64,000 nt of DNA, from contig NZ_JAVDYJ010000001.1 in the NCBI RefSeq assembly GCF_031458395.1, positions 62,001 through 126,000 of the forward strand, read 5' to 3'. The notes beneath the pieces are model-generated. The model made no database searches. It was not told the DNA's origin and saw only the letters and a list, made by a program, of their open reading frames with translations. This document shows, piece by piece, positions 33,329 to 42,397 of the stretch. A program made the translations under genes and the position numbers. The first letter of the stretch is position 1, and every line of letters begins with the position of its first letter. Source of the DNA: Enteractinococcus fodinae. Lineage in GTDB: Bacteria > Actinomycetota > Actinomycetes > Actinomycetales > Micrococcaceae.

Positions 33329-33940
33329 TTATCCCTCGCGACGCTGATGCTGTGTGGGTTCGCCTAAGGAGAGCATCAACCGGTTTGCCCAGTTGAAGAA
33401 GGCCGCCCCGTTGATCACATCAACGATGTCTGCGTCATCGAGACCAGCTTGGCTCAACGCCTCGATGTGCTCAGCGTCGAATTGGCTGGGTGTTTCGGTG
33501 AGTGCCGCAGAGGCTTGTGCGATGGCGGACCACGGTTGACCGAGGTCCGCCTCTACGCCCTCGTCAAGGAGTTTTTGCACGTCGTCTCGGCGACCGGACT
33601 CTTTGGTGGCTCGAGCGGTGTGCACGGACGCGCAATAGACGCACCCATTGACGCGGGAGGCCGCTGAGGCGGCGATCTCTCGTTCGGCGCGCGGCAGACC
33701 CGTGGTGACGTTATAGAAAATGTCTTGATCCGTGAGCGTGCGGGCTTCCAAGGCGTCCGGGTTGCGAACCAAGAGCCGGAAATACGGGCTCTTGAGCCGG
33801 AACTGGCCAATGAGCGCCGCGCGTTGCTCCTCGGTGAGGTCAACCTCTGCTACCGGAGCTAACCAAGGCTCCCACCCGAGGCTGTCTTGAGTAAAGCCTT
33901 CGGGGCGCTGTGATTCAGTACGTGCAGGAGTGTCACTCAT
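33329..33940 (-). CDS. Alkylhydroperoxidase (CMD) domain protein, Avi_7169-like
   Basis: A 203-residue AhpD-fold protein with the redox motif VNGCVYCASVHTAR (CxxC, ~115-118, plus the downstream His), and an N-terminal segment GFTQDSLGWEPWLAPV characteristic of the group found with luciferase-like monooxygenases. It overlaps the preceding CMD gene by 4 bp and ends the three-gene unit 33329-35543. AhpD-type proteins reduce peroxides or act as carboxymuconolactone decarboxylase relatives. In this set they may handle the product or peroxide of the FMN monooxygenase; that is inference. Confidence 0.82.
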   Translation of the reverse strand: MSDTPARTESQRPEGFTQDSLGWEPWLAPVAEVDLTEEQRAALIGQFRLKSPYFRLLVRNPDALEARTLTDQDIFYNVTTGLPRAEREIAASAASRVNGCVYCASVHTARATKESGRRDDVQKLLDEGVEADLGQPWSAIAQASAALTETPSQFDAEHIEALSQAGLDDADIVDVINGAAFFNWANRLMLSLGEPTQHQRREG

Positions 33941-34533
33941 GATTTGGCTCTTTTCAGGGCGATCAGCCCGTCGACAACGCGTATCTGGAACGACAAAAAC
34001 GAGATGAGCTGGCTCAACGTGACGATGTCATCGGCACTCCAACCGGCCGCTTCAAGCCGCCGTAAGTGCCCGGGTTCGGCGTCGCGGGGATGCAAGCTCA
34101 GCAGATGGGCGTGCTCGAGGGCCGCGGCGAGACGCTCATCGATCACCGCCGGACGGTGCTTGGGTGTGTAGGACACGGTTGGGCCCGGTTCGGATTCGGC
34201 CGCCAGCCCGGTTTCCTTGTACTCGCCATACGGACCGGGGCGACGATCCCGTGCTGCCAGCTCGGCAACCGCTGCGGCGAGCTCCGGGCTGATTTCGTCT
34301 TCGAGCAGCTCGGTGTAGAACGCGGCGGCCGGAGATTCGCTGGCCTGCAAGCTGACCGTATAGGCCGCAATCGCATAGCGTTCGGCCAAGGGGAAGGTCC
34401 CGGGATCGGCGGGTTCAAACAGGACTTCGAAGCTGCGTTGGGCGTTGTCGCGGGCTTGTTGCCGGGTCCGACGGATCTGATCCAGTGCGGAACCGGGCTC
34501 AATCTGGGCCAAGGTATCAATGATGTCCGCCAT
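33937..34533 (-). CDS. CMD-domain protein, Avi_7170-like
   Basis: A 198-residue AhpD-like helical protein that lacks an obvious CxxC, partner of the neighbouring CxxC protein. It begins MADIIDTLAQIEPGSALDQI and has YAIAAYTVSLQ and GHLRRLEAAGWSADDIVTLSQ. Start 34533 is used because it leaves a 2-bp gap to the upstream monooxygenase stop and matches family length; an in-frame ATG at 34554 would overlap that gene. The 4-bp overlap with the next gene indicates translational coupling. Function unknown beyond the conserved trio. Confidence 0.78.
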   Translation of the reverse strand: MADIIDTLAQIEPGSALDQIRRTRQQARDNAQRSFEVLFEPADPGTFPLAERYAIAAYTVSLQASESPAAAFYTELLEDEISPELAAAVAELAARDRRPGPYGEYKETGLAAESEPGPTVSYTPKHRPAVIDERLAAALEHAHLLSLHPRDAEPGHLRRLEAAGWSADDIVTLSQLISFLSFQIRVVDGLIALKRAKS

Positions 34534-34535
34534 GC

Positions 34536-35543
34536 CTAGCCCGCCACACTCCAACCCAGTGCCGGGGCAACCTGGGTGCCGAGCAATTCCAGCGAGCGCA
34601 TGGTCAACTCGTGACCCGGGTCCAGGGAGTGGACCTGGAAGCTGACCTCGGTGGCTGCCGCTGCGGCCTTATCTTCCGCTAGTTGTTCAGCGACCTCATC
34701 AACGGTGCCGAAATACGTCCCGGTGTACCGCAACAGCTCGGTGTCGCTGAGATCGGCGGCATTGATGGGCTCGCCATTGGAGCGCAGATTGCGTTCGGCC
34801 AAGTGCGCCACGCGAGTGCGCAAGTGCTTCAGCGCGGCAGACCGGTTCTCTTCGTCAATCACCACTGCGGTCCGTGAGGCCAGAATGCGCGGTTCGACGC
34901 CGGACGTGAGGTGTTCGCGGTAGGTTTCGATGATCGGCATTTGCAGATCGCCGACGAGTTCACCAACCTCAGCTCCGGGCTGGATCCGCGACAGCATCAG
35001 TCCGTCACCGGCCTGGCCGGCCCGGGTGGCGCCATTGGCCGAGAACGTCGCCTGCCAGATGCGCTCCCCGAGGCCTGGCGAGAGCGGTTGCATGACTTTG
35101 TCGGTGGACCCCAGGGGTTCACCGGCTAGCGCAGCGCGGAGCACCGGCAGATCCTGGTTGAATCGCTCTCGGGCATTGGTGTTCTCGTATCCCAGGGCTG
35201 CCAGATTCTCAGGACTGGCGCCCGGCGCGATGCCAAATTCGAAACGACCGTCGGACAGGATATCGAGCACTGCGGCATCTTCGGCCGTACGCACCGGGTT
35301 TTCATGCGGCAGCGTCACCACGGCGGTACCCAACCGGATGCGACTGGTGGCTTGCGCTGCGGCACCAAGAAACGGCCACGGGGTGGGCAATCCGCCCTCA
35401 TCGGCATCAAAGTGGTGCTGCGCGACCCACGCGGTGGCAAAACCAGCACGCTCGGCCTGCTGGATCTGTTCCAGCGCCCACCGGTACCGTTGGGCAGCCG
35501 TCCCCTCATCAAGCAGTCGGGTGAAAAATCCTATGCGTGGCAT
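34536..35543 (-). CDS. Luciferase-like FMN-dependent monooxygenase (KPN_01858-type)
   Basis: A 335-residue bacterial-luciferase-fold protein. It begins MPRIGFFTRLLDEGTAAQRYRW and contains WVAQHHFDADEGG, GTAVVTLPHENPVRTAEDAAVLD and FEFGIAPGAS. These features match the F420/FMN group that occurs next to paired CMD-domain proteins. Reduced flavin plus O2 would oxidise an unknown substrate. It is first gene of a three-gene unit and divergent from a tctCBA transporter across 199 bp, so that transporter may import its substrate or be controlled jointly. Confidence 0.85.
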   Translation of the reverse strand: MPRIGFFTRLLDEGTAAQRYRWALEQIQQAERAGFATAWVAQHHFDADEGGLPTPWPFLGAAAQATSRIRLGTAVVTLPHENPVRTAEDAAVLDILSDGRFEFGIAPGASPENLAALGYENTNARERFNQDLPVLRAALAGEPLGSTDKVMQPLSPGLGERIWQATFSANGATRAGQAGDGLMLSRIQPGAEVGELVGDLQMPIIETYREHLTSGVEPRILASRTAVVIDEENRSAALKHLRTRVAHLAERNLRSNGEPINAADLSDTELLRYTGTYFGTVDEVAEQLAEDKAAAAATEVSFQVHSLDPGHELTMRSLELLGTQVAPALGWSVAG

Positions 35544-35742
35544 GCGTCTATCCGCTTTCTGTACTGAAGTGCTGAACGATCGTCGCTCATATCTTTGCCT
35601 ACCGCAGCGAAACTGGCAAACGACTATTACCTTGAGTTGCAGCGGAAAGCCAGAGCGTGCCTAGGGCGTAATAGCATAGGCTGTTGCTCTATCTGGCGCT
35701 ACCGCCATCGATACCCGATTTCTTTCACCGGAGGTTTCATCC

Positions 35743-36717
35743 ATGAAGCTGACTTCTGCCCTACGCGGCATCAGCGTGGCAGCCGTACTCGCACTGACTC
35801 TCACGGCCTGCGGGGCCGCATCTGAGGGTGATGACGATGCCGCATGGCCGGACGAGAACCTCGAAATGCTCATTGGTTTCGGCGCCGGGGGCACCCCCGA
35901 CCTGCTGGGCCGAGCCGTCGGCGATCACCTGCAAGAGCGGCACAACGTCAACGTGACCGCGACCAACCGCACCGGTGGAGCCAGCACTATCGCGCTGAAT
36001 GAAGCGTTGAGCGCACCCGCAGATGGCACCACGCTCGCGCTAGCGACCTCCAACGGCTTGTTGTGGCAACCGCTGGTGGAATCCGGGCTGGAATACGACC
36101 AAACCGAGGGCTATGAAGCCCTGGCGAAAGTTGGGGAATCACCCTTTTCGCTCATGGTTGCCGCCGACGGGGACTTTGAGACCATGGACGACTTCATCGA
36201 CGCCGCCGACGCGGGCGAAGAACTTGCGGTGGCCGTCACCGGTGAAGGCGCCCAGACGGACCTGACCGTTCAACAACTCAATGAACAAAACGACTGGCAG
36301 CTGCGCAGTGTGCCATACACCGATGGGGCCGGTGAAGGCATCCTGGCGGTCATGCGCGGGGAAGTCGACGCCCAAGTCAGCACCACCGCCGGAGTCCAAG
36401 GACAGATCGATGCCGGCGACGTCAACATTCTGGCCGTCCTCTCGGATGAAAACGAACCCGAGAACCCAGATGTCCCAACCGTCGACGAATTTGGTCTCGA
36501 CGTACCGATGGGCACTTCGTTCTATGTGGTCACCACCGATGAAATTGATGACCAACTCCGGGACGAGATGATCGCGGCGATGGATGACCTTGCCCTATCT
36601 GCCGAATGGACCGACACGCTGCGTGATCTAGGGCTGCCAGAAAGCGCACTGAACCACGAGGACACCCAAGAAGAGATCGCCACCCTCATCGAAGAATACG
36701 ACACGCTCGAGCCGTAA
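35743..36717 (+). CDS. tctC: Tripartite tricarboxylate transporter substrate-binding lipoprotein
   Basis: A 324-residue lipoprotein (lipobox LTLTACGA, Cys ~25) of the Bug/TctC family. It has IGFGAGGTPDLLGRAVGDHL in the ligand-binding loop and NRTGGASTIA. CCGGAGG precedes the ATG at suitable distance. Bug proteins bind carboxylates such as citrate, tartrate or aromatic acids at the outer membrane face and dock on TctAB. tctB and tctA follow directly (3-bp gap, then a 4-bp overlap), forming a complete TTT operon. Specificity unknown. Confidence 0.9.
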   Translation: MKLTSALRGISVAAVLALTLTACGAASEGDDDAAWPDENLEMLIGFGAGGTPDLLGRAVGDHLQERHNVNVTATNRTGGASTIALNEALSAPADGTTLALATSNGLLWQPLVESGLEYDQTEGYEALAKVGESPFSLMVAADGDFETMDDFIDAADAGEELAVAVTGEGAQTDLTVQQLNEQNDWQLRSVPYTDGAGEGILAVMRGEVDAQVSTTAGVQGQIDAGDVNILAVLSDENEPENPDVPTVDEFGLDVPMGTSFYVVTTDEIDDQLRDEMIAAMDDLALSAEWTDTLRDLGLPESALNHEDTQEEIATLIEEYDTLEP

Positions 36718-36720
36718 ACC

Positions 36721-37221
36721 ATGTCCACCCAACAGCCGTCCCCAGCCACACCCGAGGAGCCCACCGGCCAGGGCCCCGCAGCCACCGAGCAACGCTCGGC
36801 CACCGTACCCTGGCGGGTTGCTGGCCTCATCGGCCTGGTGGTAGCCGCCGTGACAGCCTGGATCACGTGGCAGAACTACCCGTTGGGTACTTTGGACCGG
36901 CCAGGCCACGGGCTGTTTCCGTTGCTGGTGGCCGGGCTGATGGCGATCGCCTCGCTGGTGGCGCTGATCGAGGCTCGCGGCGTCACCTTCGGCTATCACC
37001 CGATCGCGTGGCGACGATTCGGCATCGGTGCGGCAGTTATCTTAGGTGGCGCTTGTTTGCTACCGGTGCTGGGCTTTATCCCGGTCGCCCTCGTGGGGAC
37101 CACCGTGTTGGGAATCCTGATTGAAGGAAGCTTCCACTGGAAAATCCCGGTCACGATGACGGCCGTGACCTTCGGCATCTGGGCGCTGTTCGAAATGCTA
37201 TTAGGGATTAACCTGCCATGA
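36721..37221 (+). CDS. tctB: Tripartite tricarboxylate transporter small membrane subunit
   Basis: A 166-residue protein with a polar N-terminal ~30 residues and four hydrophobic helices, normal for TctB. Conserved features include YPLGTLDRPGHGLFPLLV near the second helix. It begins 3 bp after tctC and overlaps tctA by 4 bp (ATGA, 37218-37221). TctB and TctA form the cation-coupled carboxylate permease. Confidence 0.88.
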   Translation: MSTQQPSPATPEEPTGQGPAATEQRSATVPWRVAGLIGLVVAAVTAWITWQNYPLGTLDRPGHGLFPLLVAGLMAIASLVALIEARGVTFGYHPIAWRRFGIGAAVILGGACLLPVLGFIPVALVGTTVLGILIEGSFHWKIPVTMTAVTFGIWALFEMLLGINLP

Positions 37222-38753
37222 ACCCGTGGGAAGGTCTGCTCTACGGGCTCAGCATCGCCCTGACCCCAGAACACCTGCTGGCCGCCCTGGTCGGCGCCCT
37301 GCTGGGCACGATCATGGGACTCATCCCGGGGGTTGGTCCCGTCTCGGGGGCGGCCATCCTGCTGCCTCTGACCTATGTTTTCGATCCGCTGACCGGCATG
37401 ATCGTGATCGCCGGGATGTTCTACGGGATCATGTACGGCGGGTCTACGACCTCCATTCTGCTCAACATCCCCGGAGACGCGCCCTCGGTGGTCTCGGCAT
37501 TTGAGGGATACCCGTTAGCACGGTCTGGCAGAGCCGGCCCGGCACTGGGGATCACCGCGATTGCCTCATTTATCGGCGGCACCGGCAGCGTCATTGTGCT
37601 GAGCATGGTGGCCGCACCGGTGGCCGAAGTGGCGGTGCTGTTTGGGTCGGCGGAATACTTTGCCCTCACGCTCGGCGGGTTAATCATTCTGGCGCGCATC
37701 ATGGGCGGGTCCATCACCGCAGGCTTACTGCCCCTGGCCTTTGGTTTGCTGCTTGGCGTGCTGGGCGAAGATGCCATTAGCGGCGACGCACGGTTTACCT
37801 TCGGTGTGCGGGAAGCCTCCCAAGGGGTGAGCATCGTGGCGCTGGCCGTTGGCATGTTCGGGCTGACCGAAATTTTGCGGTTGATCATCCAAAAACAATC
37901 CACCCCGTACGTCGGTTCGCTGCGCTGGCGACAACTCATCCCGACCAAAACCGACATGAAAAACTCGGCCGGCAGCTGGTTCCGCGGAAGCGGTATCGGA
38001 TTCGGCCTCGGCCTGCTCCCGGGCCCCAGCATTTCGCTCTCAACCCTGCTGAGCTATCGACTCGAATCGATGGTCGGACGCGACCGCAAAAACTTCGGCA
38101 AAGGCGCGGTCTCTGGCCTGGCCGGACCGGAATCGGCGAATAATGCGGCAGCAACCTCGTCGATGATCCCGCTCCTCGCACTGGGGCTGCCGTTTTCGGC
38201 GACCTTGGCGGTCATGTTGGTGGCCATGCAGGTACACGGCATCCAACCCGGACCACAACTGGTGACCACCAACCCGGACCTGTTTTGGGGACTCATCGCC
38301 TCGCTGCTGATCGGCAACGTGATGTTGTTACTCCTCAACGTCAATCTCATCCGCGTGTGGGTGGCGGTGCTGCGCGTGCCCAACTGGATCCTGCTGCCCG
38401 CCGTGGTCGCGATCTGCTGGGCCGGCGTCTACACCTACCGGTTGAGCTGGTTCGATCTCGTGGTCGCAGCAGCACTGGCCGTCATCGGGTTTTTCATGCT
38501 GCGCTACAACTTCCAACTCGTCCCGGTCCTGCTGGGGACGCTCATCGGACCGCTGGTCGAACGCCACTTCCGACAGGGACTGACCGCCGCCAATGGCGAC
38601 CTGACCTATTTCATTAGCCAACCCATTGCCGCGGTCATTTGGATCGCCGTGCTGTTGATTGTCGTCGGTTTGCCGCTGTTGCGGTGGTGGTTGGGACGAC
38701 GCAGCCGAGCCAACCCGGACCCCACCGCCTCGCAGCAGCACCCTTCGGTCTAG
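37218..38753 (+). CDS. tctA: Tripartite tricarboxylate transporter large membrane subunit
   Basis: A 511-residue TctA with ~11-12 helices. The family signatures are GTIMGLIPGVGPVSGAAILL, MYGGSTTSILLNIPGDAPSV and a second inverted copy, GLLPGPSISLSTLL, with GPESANNAAATSSMIPLLALG. It is the main transport subunit moving carboxylates with H+ or Na+. Last gene of tctCBA; no strong terminator was seen in the 47 bp before the convergent HTH gene. Confidence 0.93.
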   Translation: MNPWEGLLYGLSIALTPEHLLAALVGALLGTIMGLIPGVGPVSGAAILLPLTYVFDPLTGMIVIAGMFYGIMYGGSTTSILLNIPGDAPSVVSAFEGYPLARSGRAGPALGITAIASFIGGTGSVIVLSMVAAPVAEVAVLFGSAEYFALTLGGLIILARIMGGSITAGLLPLAFGLLLGVLGEDAISGDARFTFGVREASQGVSIVALAVGMFGLTEILRLIIQKQSTPYVGSLRWRQLIPTKTDMKNSAGSWFRGSGIGFGLGLLPGPSISLSTLLSYRLESMVGRDRKNFGKGAVSGLAGPESANNAAATSSMIPLLALGLPFSATLAVMLVAMQVHGIQPGPQLVTTNPDLFWGLIASLLIGNVMLLLLNVNLIRVWVAVLRVPNWILLPAVVAICWAGVYTYRLSWFDLVVAAALAVIGFFMLRYNFQLVPVLLGTLIGPLVERHFRQGLTAANGDLTYFISQPIAAVIWIAVLLIVVGLPLLRWWLGRRSRANPDPTASQQHPSV

Positions 38754-38800
38754 AGCTGACAATCTTCCCGTTTGAATACAGATCCAGCATAGTGACGAAG

Positions 38801-39046
38801 TTAGTCGCGGCCTAAGCGCTGGTAAGCGGCCTGTCGTCTCGTCTCGAGAGCAGCGCCAATGATGGTCCAGGAATCTCCGGCAGCACGTGCTTGCTTTATT
38901 GCTGCACGTAGGTCGGCTTCGGCTTGCTCGAGTTTAGCTCGAGCAGCACGGATGTTGCGAAAGTGTGTTGCGTCTCGAGCGGGGTTGACTGTTGGGTCCA
39001 GGTCTTTGAGACCGGTAGCGTTGTTGGCGTCTAAGTGAGTGCTCAT
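38801..39046 (-). CDS. Small HTH-like protein, unknown
   Basis: An 81-residue charged protein with a central heptad-like helix (RNIRAARAKLEQAEADLRAA) and a C-terminal GDSWTIIGAALETRRQAAYQ, which resembles the SW-x-x-I-G-x-x-L-x-x-SRQAA HTH element common in small actinobacterial DNA-binding proteins. The start MSTHLD at 39046 is preferred to an upstream ATG at 39094. Not adjacent to a clear partner. DNA binding is inferred from the motif only. Confidence 0.6.
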   Translation of the reverse strand: MSTHLDANNATGLKDLDPTVNPARDATHFRNIRAARAKLEQAEADLRAAIKQARAAGDSWTIIGAALETRRQAAYQRLGRD

Positions 39047-39283
39047 CGTTATCACCGTAGATAGTCGTAGAACTTTGGGCGTCATGCAGAACATCTGCTG
39101 AGCTGTTCCGTGTTTCAGCGCGAACCGTAGAACCGCTGTGTTGTAAACATAACTTTTACACTGCGCCGGGCCAAGGGCGGACGAGGCGAAGAGGTCTGCT
39201 ATGTGGCTCCTGAACTACGCTTTTGTCTTGAAATTTGCACGCCCCTATTGACATACCCCGGGCATCCGAGCAGGCTCGAAGTA
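39047..39283. other. Gap upstream of the GMC oxidoreductase
   Basis: About 240 bp without a gene; it appears richer in A/T than the flanking genes. It includes TTGACA at 39248-39253, but no -10 box at 16-18 bp. The CRP-like site follows at 39284. Confidence 0.35.
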
Positions 39284-39299
39284 TGTGACACTCATCACA
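39284..39299. promoter_or_regulatory. CRP/GlxR-type site TGTGA-N6-TCACA
   Basis: TGTGACACTCATCACA is a perfect match to the CRP/FNR-family consensus, 47 bp upstream of the GMC oxidoreductase ATG. It implies cAMP/GlxR-type carbon control of this gene. The regulator gene is not in the window. Confidence 0.75.
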
Positions 39300-39345
39300 T
39301 ACACGCTTGTGAGAGTCATAAGCGGTGCGAACCTGGAGGGCCAGG

Positions 39346-40941
39346 ATGAATACCGATATTTTTGACTACATTATTGTCGGCGCTGGAGCGGGTGGGGCAA
39401 CCCTCGCTTATGAGCTGAGTCGCCGCACCAATAAGACCATTCTAGTTTTAGAATCGGGTGGTCCCGATCTGGACCCGATGATTCATATTCCGAAGGGCTT
39501 CTTCTTTCTTTACGGCGGCAAGAAGCACTCGTTTTACTACGAAACAAAACCCGTCCCGCAGTCGGGAGAGCCTGACATATGGCAGCGCGGCCGCGTCGAC
39601 GGGGGCTCAACCTCGATCAACGGCATGCAGTATGATCGCGCCGGCGGACACTATTGGAATTCTGTGGCTCAAAAGGCTGATGAACGATGGAGTTGGCGGC
39701 ATATGTTGGATACGTTCCGCTCCATCGAAGATCATGAGCTCGGCGAGTCTTCTGCTCGAGGTGCAGGCGGCCCACTATCTGTCCATGTCACTCGCGATCC
39801 TGAACCTCTCAATGACGCGGTAGTGGAAGCTGCTCAAGCTTGGGGACTGCCCTGGACCGAGGACTTGAATTCCCATGACGGAGAGCGCATCGGTTACATC
39901 CCCAACACGACGAAGAATGGTCGGCGGCATAATACGGCTCGCGCCTTTTTATCACTGGCGAAGAAGAAACGTACTGTAACCCATGTCAACCACGCCCACG
40001 CCGCACAGGTGCATTTTGATGGCAGGCGCGCCATCGGGGCCGAAACGATCGTGAAGGGACAGCGCCGCATGTTCCGGGCACGTCGCGAAATTATTTTGTG
40101 TGCTGGCCCGTTGGAATCCCCGTTACTCTTGGAGCGTTCCGGCGTTGGCCAGCCCGAGGTGCTGCGCCAGCTGGGCGTCAGTCAGGTGGCGGAGAGCCCA
40201 CATGTAGGGGAACATGCGGTAGAACAGCGCATGTTCGCATATCAGTGGCGCATCAAAGAGCAGATGGGTTATAACCAGAAACTGTCCACTAAATTTAGCC
40301 AGTTGGTTGCTGGGGCCGCCTGGCTCACCACACGGGGTGGCATCATCAGTACTGGCGGCTACGATCTAGCTGCGTTTGCTAAGTCGGCTCAGCACCTGGA
40401 GGTGCCAGATTTATTCTTGATGTTCACGCCTCACATGTTGGACTTAGCGGCAACTAGCATGGCTGTAGCCCCCGAACCGGGATTCAGCGGTGCAGGGTAT
40501 CTGGTTACTCCTACCACCGAGAGTTCAATTCATGCGACAAGCCAGGACCCATTCGCCCCACCGGTCATTGATGCTCACTATCTCGAAGATGAGGCGGAGT
40601 GCGAGGCGCAATATCGTGGCTTACAGATTGTCCGAGAGATTGTAGCCCAACATCCGCTGGCGGATCTGGTGACCGAAGAACAAGCCCCGGGTCCTAACGT
40701 GAACTCCCGTGAGGAGGCTATTGGTCACTCGTGGGCCAGCGGGCACGCCTTACATGCGTGCGGGACAGTTCGGATGGGTTCCGCCGATGATGCCCCCTTG
40801 GATGCAGATCTGCGTGTTCGAGGCGTTGAGGGTCTGCGGGTCGCTGACGCTTCGGTGCTCCCACGTCAGCCTGGGAACACCATGGCTCCCAGCATTGGGG
40901 TTGGTGCCCGCGCTGCTGCGCTCATCGCAGACCAAGAATAA
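39346..40941 (+). CDS. GMC family FAD-dependent oxidoreductase
   Basis: A 531-residue glucose-methanol-choline oxidoreductase. It has the N-terminal Rossmann fold YIIVGAGAGGATLAYELS with a VLESGG beta-2 end, GGSTSINGMQY for FAD binding, and a C-terminal active-site region. There ALHACGTVRMG supplies the catalytic histidine and RQPGNTMAPSIGVGARAAAL the second conserved position, an Asn. GGAGG lies about 8 nt before the ATG. A perfect CRP-like box upstream suggests control by carbon status. The family oxidises alcohols, sugars or choline; the substrate here cannot be read. A stem-loop ends the gene. Confidence 0.9.
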   Translation: MNTDIFDYIIVGAGAGGATLAYELSRRTNKTILVLESGGPDLDPMIHIPKGFFFLYGGKKHSFYYETKPVPQSGEPDIWQRGRVDGGSTSINGMQYDRAGGHYWNSVAQKADERWSWRHMLDTFRSIEDHELGESSARGAGGPLSVHVTRDPEPLNDAVVEAAQAWGLPWTEDLNSHDGERIGYIPNTTKNGRRHNTARAFLSLAKKKRTVTHVNHAHAAQVHFDGRRAIGAETIVKGQRRMFRARREIILCAGPLESPLLLERSGVGQPEVLRQLGVSQVAESPHVGEHAVEQRMFAYQWRIKEQMGYNQKLSTKFSQLVAGAAWLTTRGGIISTGGYDLAAFAKSAQHLEVPDLFLMFTPHMLDLAATSMAVAPEPGFSGAGYLVTPTTESSIHATSQDPFAPPVIDAHYLEDEAECEAQYRGLQIVREIVAQHPLADLVTEEQAPGPNVNSREEAIGHSWASGHALHACGTVRMGSADDAPLDADLRVRGVEGLRVADASVLPRQPGNTMAPSIGVGARAAALIADQE

Positions 40942-40957
40942 GCTGCCTTGAACGCAA

Positions 40958-40993
40958 GCCTCGAGGTTGACCGAACGTCGTCGACCCCGAGGC
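40958..40993. terminator. Bidirectional hairpin between GMC oxidoreductase and acyl-CoA dehydrogenase
   Basis: GCCTCGAGGTTG (40958-40969) pairs with CGACCCCGAGGC (40982-40993) with one mismatch and one wobble. It lies between convergent stops at 40941 and 41007. Confidence 0.6.
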
Positions 40994-41006
40994 GTGCTGT
41001 AAAGGT

Positions 41007-42224
41007 TTAGCTGAATGCGGCCTCACCGGTTAGCTTCTGGCCCACGATCAAGGTGTGGACCTCGTCGGTGCCCTCATAGGTCCGGACCGATTCGAGGTTA
41101 TTGGCGTGCCGCAGTGGCGAGTAGGCAGCGGTGATGCCGTTGCCGCCGAGGATCGTGCGGCACTCGCGGGCAATCTCAATCGCCACGCGCACGTTATCGA
41201 GTTTGGCCATCGAAATCTGGTGCAGGTCCATGGTGCCGGCATCGTTGGCGCGTCCCAACTGCAAGGCCATGAGTTGACCCTTATTCAGCGCGATAGTCAT
41301 ATCGGCCAGTTTCTTCTGGGTCAGCTGGTAGGCGGTCAGGGGCTTGCCAAACTGCATACGAGTTGAGGCGTAATCGAGCGCGGTTTCAATTGAGTCGCGG
41401 GCTGCACCGAGGGCACCCCAGGCGATCCCGTAGCGGGCTTCATTCAGGCACGAGAACGGTCCGCGCAAGCCTGGGTTGTGCGGCAGAATCGCATCGGCGG
41501 GCAGCTTGGCGTCTTCCAGGTAAATATCGCACTGCAGTGAGGCGCGCATCGACAGTTTCTGTTCGATGGCTTCAGCACGGTATCCAACGGTATCGGTCGG
41601 GACGATGAATCCGCGAACGACCATTTCATCGTCGGCGCGAGTATCGCCTTCGGGGTGCACGCCGGCGGCTTTGGCGTCGGCAACTGACGCTTTGGCCCAG
41701 ATGATGGCCACATTCGCTACGGTGGCTAGTCCGATCCAGCGCTTGGCGCCGTTGAGCACCCATTCACCGTCGACAAACTTTGCGTGGGTAGTCATCGACG
41801 ACGGGTCGGATCCGGCGGTTGGTTCGGTCAGACCGAAACACCCAATGATCTCACCGGCTGCCATCTTGGGCAACCAGGTTTGTTTCTGTTCCTCCGAGCC
41901 ATTCTTTGCGATAGCGGTCATCGCCAGGGAGCCTTGAACGGAGATGACGGTGCGCAGTCCGGAGTCGCCGGCTTCCATCTCGTGCATCGCGATGCCGTAT
42001 TCGACCGCGCTGCGGCCGCCACAGCCGTAGCCTTCGATGTGCATGCCGAATAGGCCCAGCTCGGCCATCTCGGGGATGAGCTCCATTGGCAGGTGTGCTT
42101 CGTCGTACCACTTGGCAATATTGGGCCGAACGCGGCGGTCAACGAACTCGGCGACTCTGTCGCGGACTGCGAGTTCCTCATCGGTGAGCATCGAGGCGAT
42201 ATTGAACAGATCTGTTTTCGACAT
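41007..42224 (-). CDS. Acyl-CoA dehydrogenase, glutaryl-CoA dehydrogenase-like
   Basis: A 405-residue flavoenzyme. It has FGLTEPTAGSDPSSM (FAD/substrate loop), WVLNGAKRWIG, TRMQFGKPL and the C-terminal RTYEGTDEVHTLIVGQ with the catalytic glutamate. These place it with glutaryl-CoA dehydrogenases, which pass electrons to ETF. ATG 42224 has TTGGAG five nt upstream; an in-frame GTG at 42284 would add 20 residues without a Shine-Dalgarno. It is divergent from a class III CoA-transferase, the usual partner for glutarate activation, and the window also encodes EtfBA. Confidence 0.88.
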   Translation of the reverse strand: MSKTDLFNIASMLTDEELAVRDRVAEFVDRRVRPNIAKWYDEAHLPMELIPEMAELGLFGMHIEGYGCGGRSAVEYGIAMHEMEAGDSGLRTVISVQGSLAMTAIAKNGSEEQKQTWLPKMAAGEIIGCFGLTEPTAGSDPSSMTTHAKFVDGEWVLNGAKRWIGLATVANVAIIWAKASVADAKAAGVHPEGDTRADDEMVVRGFIVPTDTVGYRAEAIEQKLSMRASLQCDIYLEDAKLPADAILPHNPGLRGPFSCLNEARYGIAWGALGAARDSIETALDYASTRMQFGKPLTAYQLTQKKLADMTIALNKGQLMALQLGRANDAGTMDLHQISMAKLDNVRVAIEIARECRTILGGNGITAAYSPLRHANNLESVRTYEGTDEVHTLIVGQKLTGEAAFS

Positions 42225-42335
42225 GCGTACTCCAAGCGTCTGGTCAGCATTCTGACCCTGTGTGGCTACTGTGATGTCATTCACGGTAGCTAACCCCGCG
42301 GGACCCGAGCAACATCGGCACCTATCATTACGGAG

Positions 42336-42368
42336 ATCGATTCGGATCGATGTTGTTACGGCATCGAT
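42336..42368. promoter_or_regulatory. Three ATCGAT palindromes in the divergent promoter region
   Basis: ATCGAT occurs at 42336-42341, 42346-42351 and 42363-42368, the first two separated by TCGG. The cluster lies between the acyl-CoA dehydrogenase and CoA-transferase starts. It is a candidate operator; the regulator is unknown. Confidence 0.4.
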
Positions 42369-42397
42369 CTTGCAGAGCCAGGGGTCGTGGCCCCACG

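Noticed and set aside
31760-33330. Mobile element around the DUF222/HNH gene
   Set aside because: No terminal inverted repeats, target duplications or transposase/integrase were found; DUF222 genes occur widely without such features.
39248-39271. TTGACA promoter for the GMC oxidoreductase
   Set aside because: No convincing -10 hexamer at 16-18 bp downstream; only the -35-like match is good.
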